From contig JBEBGL010000033.1 of NCBI GenBank assembly GCA_040081465.1, positions 1 to 14,859 on the forward strand: a stretch of 14,859 bases of DNA, in the 5' to 3' direction. A program made the position numbers and the translations under genes. The notes beneath the pieces are model-generated. The model saw nothing but the letters and a program-made list of their open reading frames with translations. It was not told the DNA's origin and did no database searches. This stretch comes from UBA668 sp040081465 (lineage in GTDB: Bacteria > Actinomycetota > Acidimicrobiia > Acidimicrobiales > Ilumatobacteraceae). Shown here piece after piece: positions 6,243-13,815 of the stretch. The first letter of the stretch is position 1. Each line of letters starts with the position of its first letter.

Positions 6243-7469
6243 ATGAAGCTCAGTTCCAGTCGGCTCGCAGGCGTAGCGGTCGCGGTCACAGCACTTTTGG
6301 CCGGTTGCGCGGAGGACGCGCCACAAGACACGTTCAAGCCAGCGGGGCCGGAAGCTCGCACCATCGACGACCTGCAGCGACCCCTCTTCTACATCGCTGG
6401 TGTTGTGGGCCTGATCGTGTTCGCGGCGATTGGCTACTCGATTATCCGGTACAAAGACCGTGGGCAAGAGATGCCCGAGCAGACACACGGCAAGACCTGG
6501 TTGGAAATTCTGCTGACAATCATTCCCGCGGTCATCCTCGTCGGCGTTGGCATCCCGACAGTTGCTGCAGTGTTCGAGCTCGACGAGAAAGACAATGAGT
6601 GCGTAGTCAACGTCACTGGTCAGCAGTGGTGGTGGGAGTACGACTACTCAGGTGTGTGCGGCGGCGTCGAGATCACCGAACCGATCGTCACAAGCGGCGA
6701 GCTCGTCATTCCCGCTGGCACTCCGGTGCTGCTGCGCATCACCAGTCGCGATGTCATTCACAGTTTCTGGATTCCAGCGCTGAATGGCAAGCGCGACGCT
6801 GTTCCTGGCCGCTTGCAAACTTTGCGACTCGAGGCCGACGAGCCGGGCATTTACGTGGGGCAGTGCACCGAGTTCTGCGGACTGAGCCATGCGCGCATGC
6901 GCCAAGCTGCGGTCGCGCTCAGCAAGGCCGACTTCCAGACGTGGGTCGACAATCAGCTCGAGGCCTACGCCGACAACGCACCCGCGGCTGATTCGCTCGC
7001 TGCCAAAGGCCAAAGCACGTTCATCAATCAGTGCGCCCGCTGCCACCAGATCAACGATCTGCTTGCGTCCGACGGCACGCCGGTGCTCGCCGAGCCCGAC
7101 CTTTATGTGGTCGCGGGTGCTGCACCAAACCTGACAAACCTGATGACGCGCACTGCAATCGCTGGCTGGACGTTCGACCTGCTGACCGAGGAATGTCGCG
7201 AGCAGTTGTGGGATGCGCCACCGGAAGAGTTCGGTGACTTGTACCTGCAAGGCGTTTGGATGAACACCGCCGCCGATGCCGCCAAGCCCGTGTGCTTCGA
7301 CGAAGCGACACTGCGCGACTGGTTGCGCGATCCGACGGCGATGAAGCCGATGTTCGCCGACCCGAACAATCTCGATTCGACGGGCGGCCTCACTCGCGGG
7401 ATGCCTAACCTGAATCTCACTGAAGATCAGATCGACGAACTGATCGCCTATCTACTCGAGCGGAACTAA
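6243..7469 (+). CDS. ctaC: Cytochrome c oxidase subunit II with fused cytochrome c (caa3 type)
   Basis: The 408-residue precursor receives electrons and passes them to subunit I. A lipoprotein signal ends in LLAGC (lipidation at Cys22), followed by two helices (about 46-68, 88-110). The CuA domain has QQWWWEYDY (127-135) and ligands His173, Cys208, Glu210 (carbonyl), Cys212, His216 and Met219 in CTEFCGLSHARM. A C-terminal class I cytochrome c domain follows, with CARCH (264-268) for covalent heme and Met387 in RGMPNL as probable axial ligand, so no soluble cytochrome c need dock. Oddities are an expanded cytochrome c domain with an extra Cys pair (318, 351) and a second pair flanking the aromatic patch (120, 139). 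The ATG at 6243 follows the previous stop by one base without a clear ribosome binding site, suggesting coupled translation. Confidence 0.95.
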   Translation: MKLSSSRLAGVAVAVTALLAGCAEDAPQDTFKPAGPEARTIDDLQRPLFYIAGVVGLIVFAAIGYSIIRYKDRGQEMPEQTHGKTWLEILLTIIPAVILVGVGIPTVAAVFELDEKDNECVVNVTGQQWWWEYDYSGVCGGVEITEPIVTSGELVIPAGTPVLLRITSRDVIHSFWIPALNGKRDAVPGRLQTLRLEADEPGIYVGQCTEFCGLSHARMRQAAVALSKADFQTWVDNQLEAYADNAPAADSLAAKGQSTFINQCARCHQINDLLASDGTPVLAEPDLYVVAGAAPNLTNLMTRTAIAGWTFDLLTEECREQLWDAPPEEFGDLYLQGVWMNTAADAAKPVCFDEATLRDWLRDPTAMKPMFADPNNLDSTGGLTRGMPNLNLTEDQIDELIAYLLERN

Positions 7470-7481
7470 GGGATATCTGAG

Positions 7482-9485
7482 ATGACCACCCTCGAACTTC
7501 GTTCCGGCAACGATCCGGCACCGGTCACGCCGACCGCAGCGCTCGGCATCTTCCGTCGACCCGTTGCGACCACCGGCTGGAAGTCGTGGGTCTTCACCGT
7601 CGATCACAAGAAGCTCGGCATCATGTACGGCGCCGTCGCGATGTTCTTCTTCTTGCTCGGCGGCGTCGAAGCGCTGTTCATTCGGTTGCAACTCGCTGCG
7701 CCCGACAACACGGTGCTCAGTGCTGGTCTCTACAACGAGATGTTCACGATGCACGCCACGACGATGGTGTTCTTGTTCGTGATGCCGATGGCGGCAGCGT
7801 TCGCCAACTACTTCTTGCCGTTACAAGTCGGCGCACGCGACGTTGCGTTCCCGCGCATGAATGCGCTCGGCTTCTGGCTGTTCCTGTTCGGTGGCCTCTT
7901 CTTGAACTCGTCGTGGTTCCTTGGTGGCGCGCCCGACGGCGGTTGGTTCATGTACTCGCCGAACTCGAGCGGTCTGTTCTCGCCAAGCCATGGCGTCGAC
8001 TTCTGGGTGCTCGGTCTGCAGATCACGGGTATCGCCTCGCTGGTCGGCGCCATCAACCTGATTGTCACCGTCATCAACATGCGTGCACCGGGCATGACTC
8101 TCATGCGCTTGCCGGTCTTCGCCTGGATGCAGTTGGTCGTGCAGTTCCTGCTGCTGTTCGCGATTCCGGTCATCACCGTCGCATTGTTCTTGCTCAGCTT
8201 CCAGCGCAACTTCGGTGCGTCGTTCTTCGATGTCGAGCAAGGTGCCGACCCACTGCTCTGGCAGCACTTGTTCTGGATCTTCGGCCACCCCGAGGTGTAC
8301 ATCCTGATCCTGCCTAGCTTCGGCATCATCTCGGAAGTGCTACCGACGTTCGCGCGCAAGCCGCTGTTCGGCTACAAGTTCGTCGTCTTCTCTGGTGCCG
8401 CCATCGGATTCGTTGGTTGGGGAGTGTGGGCGCACCACATGTTTGCCAGCGGTCTCGGGCCGGTCAGTGTCGCGGTCTTCTCGGTTTCGACGATGTTGAT
8501 CGCGATTCCAACCGGCGTGAAGATCTGTAACTGGACGCTCACGCTGTGGGGCGGCAAGTTGTGGTTTACGACCGCGATGAACTTCGCGGTTGCTGTGATC
8601 GTGCTGTTCACCATCGGCGGTTTGTCTGGTGTTACCCACGCCGCGGCGCCGGCCGACACGCAACAGACCGACACGTATCACATCGTCGCCCACTTCCATT
8701 ACGTGATCGTCGGCGGCGGCGTGATGGGTCTGTTCGCTGGCTTCTATTACTGGTGGCCAAAGATGTTCGGCAAGATGCTCAGCGAGAAGCTGGGTAAGTG
8801 GAACTTCTGGCTGATGTTCATTGGCGTCAACCTCACGTTCGCGCCGATGCACATTCTCGGCATGCAGGGCCAACCGCGCCGAATGGTGGTGTGGCCCGAG
8901 AAGCTGACCGGCGACGGATACTTCGATCTTGGGTTCTGGAACCGAGTTGCGTCGTTCGGCTCGTTCTTTATCGCGACCGGCGTGTTGTTGTTCGTGATCA
9001 ACGTGTTCCGTACGGCGCGCAAGGGTGAGAAGGCGCCACTCGATCCGTGGGATGCACGCACGCTCGAGTGGATGACCGCCAGTCCGCCGAAGGAGCACAA
9101 CTTCGACGCGATTCCGACGGTGCACGCGCTCGACGAGTTCTTCCATCGCAAGTACGAAGAGGTCGATACCCCCGAGGGTGTTCGGCTACGCAAGGTCAAG
9201 AGCGCGGAAGAGGTCTACGCCGAGTTGAACGTCACACCCGACGCGCACATGCACTTGCCGTCGCCGTCGTACTGGCCGATCGTGCTGGCCTTCGCCCTGC
9301 CGGTGATTGCGTATGGCGTGATCTTCAACATCACGTTGTCGATCGTCGGCGCGCTGATCCTGCTGCTCGCATCGTTCGGCTGGGTGCTCGAGCCTTCTGT
9401 CGCGGGTCCCGAGGAATTCGATCCGCCAACTACGCCGCCCGCCGATGGCGATGGCACGACGAAGGAGTTGGCTTCCGTTGGCTGA
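7482..9485 (+). CDS. ctaD: Cytochrome c oxidase subunit I, catalytic
   Basis: The 667-residue core subunit reduces O2 to water and pumps protons. All cofactor residues are present: His91 (helix II) and His406 (helix X) for low-spin heme; His404 for high-spin heme; His269, His318 and His319 for CuB; and Tyr273 for the His-Tyr crosslink in GHPEVY. Asp120 and Asn127 (D channel) and Thr344/Lys347 in PTGVKICNW (K channel) mark an A-type proton pump. A C-terminal extension (about 590-667) adds a helical hairpin beginning PSYWPI (595-600) and ending GWVLEP (633-638). It resembles the actinobacterial subunit IV hairpin, so part of subunit IV appears to be fused here. A ribosome binding site, AAGGG, overlaps the ctaC stop nine bases before ATG. 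Its 3' end overlaps the ctaE start by 8 bases. Confidence 0.97.
   Translation: MTTLELRSGNDPAPVTPTAALGIFRRPVATTGWKSWVFTVDHKKLGIMYGAVAMFFFLLGGVEALFIRLQLAAPDNTVLSAGLYNEMFTMHATTMVFLFVMPMAAAFANYFLPLQVGARDVAFPRMNALGFWLFLFGGLFLNSSWFLGGAPDGGWFMYSPNSSGLFSPSHGVDFWVLGLQITGIASLVGAINLIVTVINMRAPGMTLMRLPVFAWMQLVVQFLLLFAIPVITVALFLLSFQRNFGASFFDVEQGADPLLWQHLFWIFGHPEVYILILPSFGIISEVLPTFARKPLFGYKFVVFSGAAIGFVGWGVWAHHMFASGLGPVSVAVFSVSTMLIAIPTGVKICNWTLTLWGGKLWFTTAMNFAVAVIVLFTIGGLSGVTHAAAPADTQQTDTYHIVAHFHYVIVGGGVMGLFAGFYYWWPKMFGKMLSEKLGKWNFWLMFIGVNLTFAPMHILGMQGQPRRMVVWPEKLTGDGYFDLGFWNRVASFGSFFIATGVLLFVINVFRTARKGEKAPLDPWDARTLEWMTASPPKEHNFDAIPTVHALDEFFHRKYEEVDTPEGVRLRKVKSAEEVYAELNVTPDAHMHLPSPSYWPIVLAFALPVIAYGVIFNITLSIVGALILLLASFGWVLEPSVAGPEEFDPPTTPPADGDGTTKELASVG
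9461..9467 (+). promoter_or_regulatory. Ribosome binding site selecting the TTG start of ctaE
   Basis: GAAGGAG inside the end of ctaD lies 10 bases before TTG 9478, which is in frame with ctaE. The two in-frame ATGs upstream (9445, 9451) lie before this site and would translate ctaD tail sequence out of frame, so TTG 9478 is preferred. Confidence 0.6.
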
Positions 9486-10095
9486 CACAGCAGTTCACGA
9501 ATCTCACGCACCGACCCATGCTCCCGGGCACGGCACCACCACGGGGCTCAGCAACAACAAGCTGGCCATGTGGATGTTCCTTGGCAGCGAGTGCCTGCTG
9601 TTCGGCGGTTTGATCAGCACTTACATGCTGTACCGCGGCCGCCACGCTGGCGACCCCGGCCCGGCGCAGGTGTTCGACATTCCGCTGACGTCGGTGAGCA
9701 GCTTCATCCTGCTGATGAGTTCGCTGACGATGGTGCTCGCCGTGAATGCGGCCAAGGCAAAGGACGACCGCAACACAAAGTTGTGGCTGACCGTTACCGC
9801 GTTGCTGGGCTCGCTGTTCGTCGGTGGCCAGGTGTACGAGTTCACCGCCTTCTATAAAGAGGGCCTCGGCTTCACGACAAGCTTGTTCGCAAGCAGCTTC
9901 TATTCGCTGACCGGTTTCCACGGCGTGCACGTCAGCGTCGGCGTGATGATGTTGCTTGCGCTCGTGGCGATCATTTCGCGCAACAAGGTCACCGGCGACA
10001 AGGCTGAAGCGGTCGAGATGATCGGTCTGTACTGGCACTTTGTCGACGTCGTCTGGGTTGTCATCTTCACTCTCGTCTACCTGATTCCGGCCTGA
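9478..10095 (+). CDS. ctaE: Cytochrome c oxidase subunit III
   Basis: From TTG 9478 the product is 205 residues with a His-rich hydrophilic N-terminus (1-25) and five helices, the usual short bacterial form lacking the first two helices of the mitochondrial protein. Family marks are MWMFLGSECLLFGGL (31-45) with the conserved Glu38, GQVYEF (117-122), FYSLTGFHGVHV (141-152) and the terminal LYWHFVDVVWV (184-194). Subunit III stabilises subunit I and sustains proton uptake through the D channel. It overlaps the ctaD stop by 8 bases and is followed by ctaF after 5 bases. This intact copy is the reference against which the COX3-like gene at 4520 was compared. Confidence 0.95.
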   Translation: MADTAVHESHAPTHAPGHGTTTGLSNNKLAMWMFLGSECLLFGGLISTYMLYRGRHAGDPGPAQVFDIPLTSVSSFILLMSSLTMVLAVNAAKAKDDRNTKLWLTVTALLGSLFVGGQVYEFTAFYKEGLGFTTSLFASSFYSLTGFHGVHVSVGVMMLLALVAIISRNKVTGDKAEAVEMIGLYWHFVDVVWVVIFTLVYLIPA

Positions 10096-10100
10096 GGTCA

Positions 10101-10415
10101 ATGATGAACGAACACGCCGAACACGCAGTGCACGAAGAGGCTCACGATCACCCGACCAACCGCTACTTCATCTATACGGCGTTGGTGCTGGCGGTCTTCA
10201 CTGCGCTAGAGACTTCGACCTATTGGATCGACTTCGGTTCGTTCGCAACGCCGCTACTGCTCATTCTGATGACGATCAAGTTCTTCGTGATCTTGCTCGT
10301 CTTCATGCACCTGAAGTACGACAGCAAACTGTTCGGCGTGATGTTCTACATCGGTCTTGTGCTCGCGCTTGGCGTGTACATCGCCGCTCTCGCCACTTTC
10401 CAGTTCTTCGCGTGA
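10101..10415 (+). CDS. ctaF: Cytochrome c oxidase subunit IV (CyoD/COX4 prokaryotic type)
   Basis: The 104-residue protein has a His/Glu-rich cytoplasmic start (1-18) and three helices (about 23-38, 50-70, 77-101). The motif LLVFMHLKYDSK (65-76) is the family signature at the end of helix II. It is a small accessory subunit that stabilises the catalytic core and CuB binding. GAGG at 10094-10097 is only three bases from the first ATG and six from the second (10104), so the second Met may be the true start. Its type differs from the subunit-IV-like hairpins in the CtaD tail and in the gene at 5108, so the cluster carries more than one kind of subunit IV element. Confidence 0.88.
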   Translation: MMNEHAEHAVHEEAHDHPTNRYFIYTALVLAVFTALETSTYWIDFGSFATPLLLILMTIKFFVILLVFMHLKYDSKLFGVMFYIGLVLALGVYIAALATFQFFA

Positions 10416-10419
10416 CCTG

Positions 10420-11262
10420 ATGTTGGCCGCCGCTCCGTTCGCGGATCCGTGGCGCTTCCAGCTCAACGTTGAGGTTTACGTGCTGGTTGCCTTTCTAATT
10501 GGTGCGTACGTCTACGTGGTGCGCGTGATCGGCCCTGCTGCCGTACGCGACGGTGCGCCGGTCGTCACTCGTCGCAACATCGTTTGCTTCACCGGCGCGA
10601 TGGTGTTGTTGTTCGCCGCCAGCACGTGGCCGATCCACCAAATCGGTGAGGAGTACCTCTACAGCGCGCACATGTTGCAGCACATGATGCTGAGCTACCT
10701 GATGCCGCCACTGGTGTTGCTGGCGACTCCCGAGTGGTTGCTGCGGGTACTGGTCGGCGAGGGCAGGTTCTATCGTGCCGTCCGCTTCGCATCGCGGCCG
10801 GTCATTGCCGGTGTTGCGTTCAACATCGTGGTGATGGTCACCCACATCCCAGGCCTCGTGAACGCCTCTACGACCAACGGCGCGCTGCACTATGGGCTGC
10901 ACCTGCTGGTCGTCACGTCGGCCGTGTTGATGTGGATGCCGGTCGTTGGTCCGTTCCACGAGTTCCACATGGGCTACGCCGGCAAGATGATCTACCTCTT
11001 CCTGATGAGCGTGGTGCCAACGGTGCCCGCGGGGTGGCTGACATTCGCGGAGGGCGCGGTCTACTCGCACTACGGCGATCAGCCGGTGCGAGTGTGGGGC
11101 CTCAGCGCCACCCACGATCAACAACTCGCCGGTGCGGTAATGAAGTTGGCTGGCGGCATGTACCTGTGGGCAATCGTGATCTTCATGTTCTTCAACCGCT
11201 TCGCCAAGGGAAGACGCGAAGAGAACACCTACCGTCGCGTCCCGGTAACTACTGGGTCTTGA
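10420..11262 (+). CDS. ctaG: CtaG, caa3 oxidase assembly membrane protein
   Basis: The 280-residue polytopic protein belongs to the CtaG family found with caa3 oxidases (Bacillus type, unrelated to Cox11) and is needed for active oxidase, probably through CuB insertion. Conserved features are PIHQIG (71-76), the His-rich helix SAHMLQHMMLSYL (82-94), TH (141-142), HYGLH (157-161), the loop PFHEFHMGYAGK (178-189) and DQQLAGAVMK (233-242). Seven helices are likely. The start was taken at ATG 10420, five bases after the ctaF stop, because codons upstream in this frame are ctaF shadow. It is the last gene of the oxidase operon. No hairpin terminator is seen in the 27 bp before serS. Confidence 0.93.
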   Translation: MLAAAPFADPWRFQLNVEVYVLVAFLIGAYVYVVRVIGPAAVRDGAPVVTRRNIVCFTGAMVLLFAASTWPIHQIGEEYLYSAHMLQHMMLSYLMPPLVLLATPEWLLRVLVGEGRFYRAVRFASRPVIAGVAFNIVVMVTHIPGLVNASTTNGALHYGLHLLVVTSAVLMWMPVVGPFHEFHMGYAGKMIYLFLMSVVPTVPAGWLTFAEGAVYSHYGDQPVRVWGLSATHDQQLAGAVMKLAGGMYLWAIVIFMFFNRFAKGRREENTYRRVPVTTGS

Positions 11263-11277
11263 CGCAAACGCCTCGGG

Positions 11278-11283
11278 TAGCGT
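11278..11283 (+). promoter_or_regulatory. Candidate -10 box for a leaderless serS transcript
   Basis: TAGCGT (TANNNT type) ends six bases before GTG 11290, the spacing expected if transcription starts at the start codon. No ribosome binding site precedes the GTG. A TTGACG at 11259-11264, overlapping the ctaG stop, is closer (13 bp) than a normal -35, so the assignment is tentative. Confidence 0.4.
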
Positions 11284-11289
11284 GACGGC

Positions 11290-12579
11290 GTGATCGACGT
11301 CCGACTTCTGCGCACCGATCCCGATGGAGTGCGTGCCAGCTTGGCGCGACGGCGCGCTCCGGAAGTGCTGACTCAGCTCGATCGTGCCATCGAGGTCGAC
11401 GTAGCGCTGCGTGCGATCCAGGCGAAGCGCGATGCACTGCGCGCTGAGGTCAACGAAGTCTCCAAGCAAGTAGCGACCAAGCGGCGCGATGGCGATGCAG
11501 CTGGGGCAGAGTCGTTGCAGGCGCAGAGCAGATCGCTTGGCGAGCAAGAGAAAGTGCTCGCTGACGAGCTGGATGTGGTGCAGGGTGAGCTGCACGACCT
11601 ATTGCTGCGTATCCCGAACTTGTTGCATCCGGACGCGCCAGAGGGTGCCGATGATTCCGAGAACCCAGTCATCAAGGGGCCGTTCTTGCCGGCCGACTTC
11701 GCCGATCACCAGCGAGTGCCACATTGGGAAACGGCGGCGGCCTTGGGCATCCTCGACAACGAGCGCGCAACCAAGATCAGCGGCGCGATGTTTGCGATGC
11801 AGCGTGGCGCTGGGGCGACTCTGTCCCGCGCGCTGTGCCAGTACGCGCTCGATTCCAACGCCGACGCGTTCGAAGAGATTCGGCCGCCGTCGCTTGTAAC
11901 GACGGCGACGCTGACGGCGACGGGGCAGCTACCCAAGTTCGCCGACGATGCGTATGCGATCGAGCGTGACGATCTGTGGTGCATCCCGACAGCGGAGGTG
12001 CCACTGACCTCGCTGTACGCCGGTGAGGTGCTCGACGAAGCGCAGTTGCCGATCCGCATGATGGCGTATTCGCCCTGCTACCGACGCGAGGCCGGCTCGG
12101 CGGGTCGCGACACGCGCGGCATGCTGCGCGTGCACGAGTTCGACAAGGTCGAGATCCTCGCCGTGTCGACTCCCGATCAAGCGCCAGCACTGCTGATCGA
12201 GTTACGTGACCGCGCGGAGAAGCTGATCGGCGGCCTCGGTCTGCCGTATCGCGTCATCGAGATCTGCACTGGCGACCTTGGCCAGAGCCACCACCGCAGT
12301 TTCGACCTCGAGGTCTACGCGCCCGGTTGCGACAAGTGGCTGGAAGTCAGCTCCGTCAGTTGGTTCAGCGACTATCAGGCGCGCCGTGCCGACATCCGCT
12401 TCCGCAAGGCTGGCGAAAAGGGAACACTTGTCGCCAACACTTTGAACGGCTCGGCGTTGGCCGTCCCCCGCGTGTGGGCCTCGATTCTCGAGAACTTCCG
12501 GCTCGCCGACGGCTCGGTCGAGATTCCGAAGGCGTTGCACCCGTACATGCGCGGTATGACGGTCATCCGACCGCGATGA
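11290..12579 (+). CDS. serS: Seryl-tRNA synthetase
   Basis: The 429-residue class II synthetase attaches serine to tRNA-Ser (and to tRNA-Sec where present). Residues about 30-105 form the antiparallel coiled-coil arm that grips the long variable arm of the tRNA. The catalytic domain shows TAEVPLT (234-240), motif 2 CYRREAGSAGRDTRG (263-277) with HEFDKVE (282-288), and motif 3 around NGSALAVPR (386-394) with ILENF (399-403). Length and motifs are normal. The start is GTG 11290, with MIDVRLLRTDP as the typical SerS N-terminus. The stop overlaps the pdxH start by four bases (ATGA). It is a housekeeping gene not functionally tied to the oxidase operon upstream. Confidence 0.97.
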   Translation: MIDVRLLRTDPDGVRASLARRRAPEVLTQLDRAIEVDVALRAIQAKRDALRAEVNEVSKQVATKRRDGDAAGAESLQAQSRSLGEQEKVLADELDVVQGELHDLLLRIPNLLHPDAPEGADDSENPVIKGPFLPADFADHQRVPHWETAAALGILDNERATKISGAMFAMQRGAGATLSRALCQYALDSNADAFEEIRPPSLVTTATLTATGQLPKFADDAYAIERDDLWCIPTAEVPLTSLYAGEVLDEAQLPIRMMAYSPCYRREAGSAGRDTRGMLRVHEFDKVEILAVSTPDQAPALLIELRDRAEKLIGGLGLPYRVIEICTGDLGQSHHRSFDLEVYAPGCDKWLEVSSVSWFSDYQARRADIRFRKAGEKGTLVANTLNGSALAVPRVWASILENFRLADGSVEIPKALHPYMRGMTVIRPR

Positions 12580-13214
12580 GCGATCTGTCTTCGCGACGGT
12601 TTGAGTACGAAACAGCGGGACTTGACGTAGCCGAAGTCGCCGCCGACCCGATCGAGCAATGGCAGCGTTGGTATTCGGAAGCCGCGGCAGCGGATTGCAC
12701 CGAGCCGAACGCGTTTGTGCTCTCGACGATCGACGCCGACAGCTGGCCGCAGTCGCGTTACCTGCTCGTGCGCGGTGCCGATAAGCGCGGGTTCTCCTTC
12801 TTCACGAACTACGAGTCGGCGAAGAGCCACCAGCTCGCTGAGACGGGTCGCGCGTCAATGCTGTTCACGTGGCTGCAGCTGCATCGTCAGGTGCGCGTCG
12901 TGGGTGACGTCGAACGATTGCCAGAGCAAGAGAGTGACGAGTACTTCGCGTCGCGACCGCGCGAATCGCAGATCGGCGCTTGGTCGTCGCCGCAATCACA
13001 GCCGATACCCGATCGGCAATGGCTGGAGCAACGCGTCGAGCAGATGGCTGCGACGTTCGGCGACGGGCCGATCACGCGGCCGACGTTCTGGGGCGGGTGG
13101 TTGTTACGGCCGCGGCTGTTCGAGTTCTGGCAGGGTCGGCCGAGTCGGCTGCACGATCGCGTTCAGTACACACCGTCGAACGACGGCTGGCAGCTCAGTC
13201 GCCTGGCGCCGTAG
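12576..13214 (+). CDS. pdxH: Pyridoxamine/pyridoxine 5'-phosphate oxidase
   Basis: The 212-residue FMN enzyme oxidises PNP or PMP to pyridoxal 5'-phosphate, the final salvage step for vitamin B6. Visible family segments are RYLLVR (61-66), GFSFFTNYESAKSHQL (72-87) with FMN-contacting residues, HRQVRVVG (103-110), SRPRESQIGAWSSPQSQPI (126-144), WGGWLLRP (172-179) and the C-terminal signature FEFWQGRPSRLHDRVQY (182-198), ending in RLAP. The length is typical. Start ATG 12576 overlaps the serS stop by four bases. The first 20 residues are variable, as in other PdxH proteins. Its 3' end overlaps the convergent hydrolase gene by 20 bp. Confidence 0.95.
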   Translation: MSDLSSRRFEYETAGLDVAEVAADPIEQWQRWYSEAAAADCTEPNAFVLSTIDADSWPQSRYLLVRGADKRGFSFFTNYESAKSHQLAETGRASMLFTWLQLHRQVRVVGDVERLPEQESDEYFASRPRESQIGAWSSPQSQPIPDRQWLEQRVEQMAATFGDGPITRPTFWGGWLLRPRLFEFWQGRPSRLHDRVQYTPSNDGWQLSRLAP

Positions 13215-13815
13215 TCCAGCTGTTCGCGGCCGCGACGAGAGCGTCAATCAGCGCTTCGCTGTGCGGGACAAGTCCCGGACCTTGCCAGTCGTTCCAGATC
13301 GGGCTGACACCACGCACACGCGGCGGTAGCTCGATCTGCACACCTTGCTGGCGCGGGAGGTTCACCGGGTTGCGCGCGTGCAGACCACGAAGCTCGCTCG
13401 GCATTGCATCGACGTCGGTCTCGATTCGATAGTCGGGAAGCTGCGGGCGCAAGTGCGCAGCGACGTGTTCGGCCAGCGGACGGTTCTGGCCGCCGAGCAG
13501 CAAGGTCGTCCAGTAGCCGTGCCGCCCGAAGCCGTGAATTGTGATGACCGCGTCAACGTGTTCAACAAAGCCGGCGAGCACGTCGGACTCGTCGGGGGAC
13601 ACTAGGTGCGACGAAACGTGCCAGTTGAGATCGGGTGGCTGCAGAACCCCGTAGTAGCTGGCGCCGCTGCGTTCGGCCGCACGAGAGGCGATCACGTCGG
13701 TCAGCGCCTCCAACGAACCGCCGTGGTACGCCATGAAGCCGAGGCGACCCCGTAACTCGCAAACCTCATGCACGTTGTCGCTGTCGAGTAGTTCGCGAAA
13801 CGGCCGAGCGCTCAT
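13195..13815 (-). CDS. Poly-gamma-glutamate hydrolase-family protein (zinc hydrolase fold)
   Basis: The 206-residue product matches the layout of the phage/bacterial poly-gamma-glutamate hydrolase family (former DUF867, PghP/YmaC): HGGSLEALTD (31-40) with His31 and Glu36 as likely zinc ligands, HVSSHLVSPDES (66-77), ITIHGFGR (91-98) with His94 as probable third ligand, LLLGGQNRPLAEHV (105-118), and the closing NPVNLPRQQGVQIELPP (149-165). Family members cleave gamma-linked glutamate polymers. There is no signal peptide, so it appears cytosolic, and I cannot say that PGA is the real substrate. Start ATG 13815 overlaps the ccdA stop by four bases (ATGA), placing it third in a TlpA-CcdA operon. 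The convergent pdxH overlaps its end. Confidence 0.8.
   Translation of the reverse strand: MSARPFRELLDSDNVHEVCELRGRLGFMAYHGGSLEALTDVIASRAAERSGASYYGVLQPPDLNWHVSSHLVSPDESDVLAGFVEHVDAVITIHGFGRHGYWTTLLLGGQNRPLAEHVAAHLRPQLPDYRIETDVDAMPSELRGLHARNPVNLPRQQGVQIELPPRVRGVSPIWNDWQGPGLVPHSEALIDALVAAANSWTTAPGD

Noticed and set aside
10495..11595. Long open frame on the minus strand (about 366 codons) across ctaG and the start of serS
   Set aside because: His/Arg-rich composition with no domain signature, antisense to two well-identified genes.
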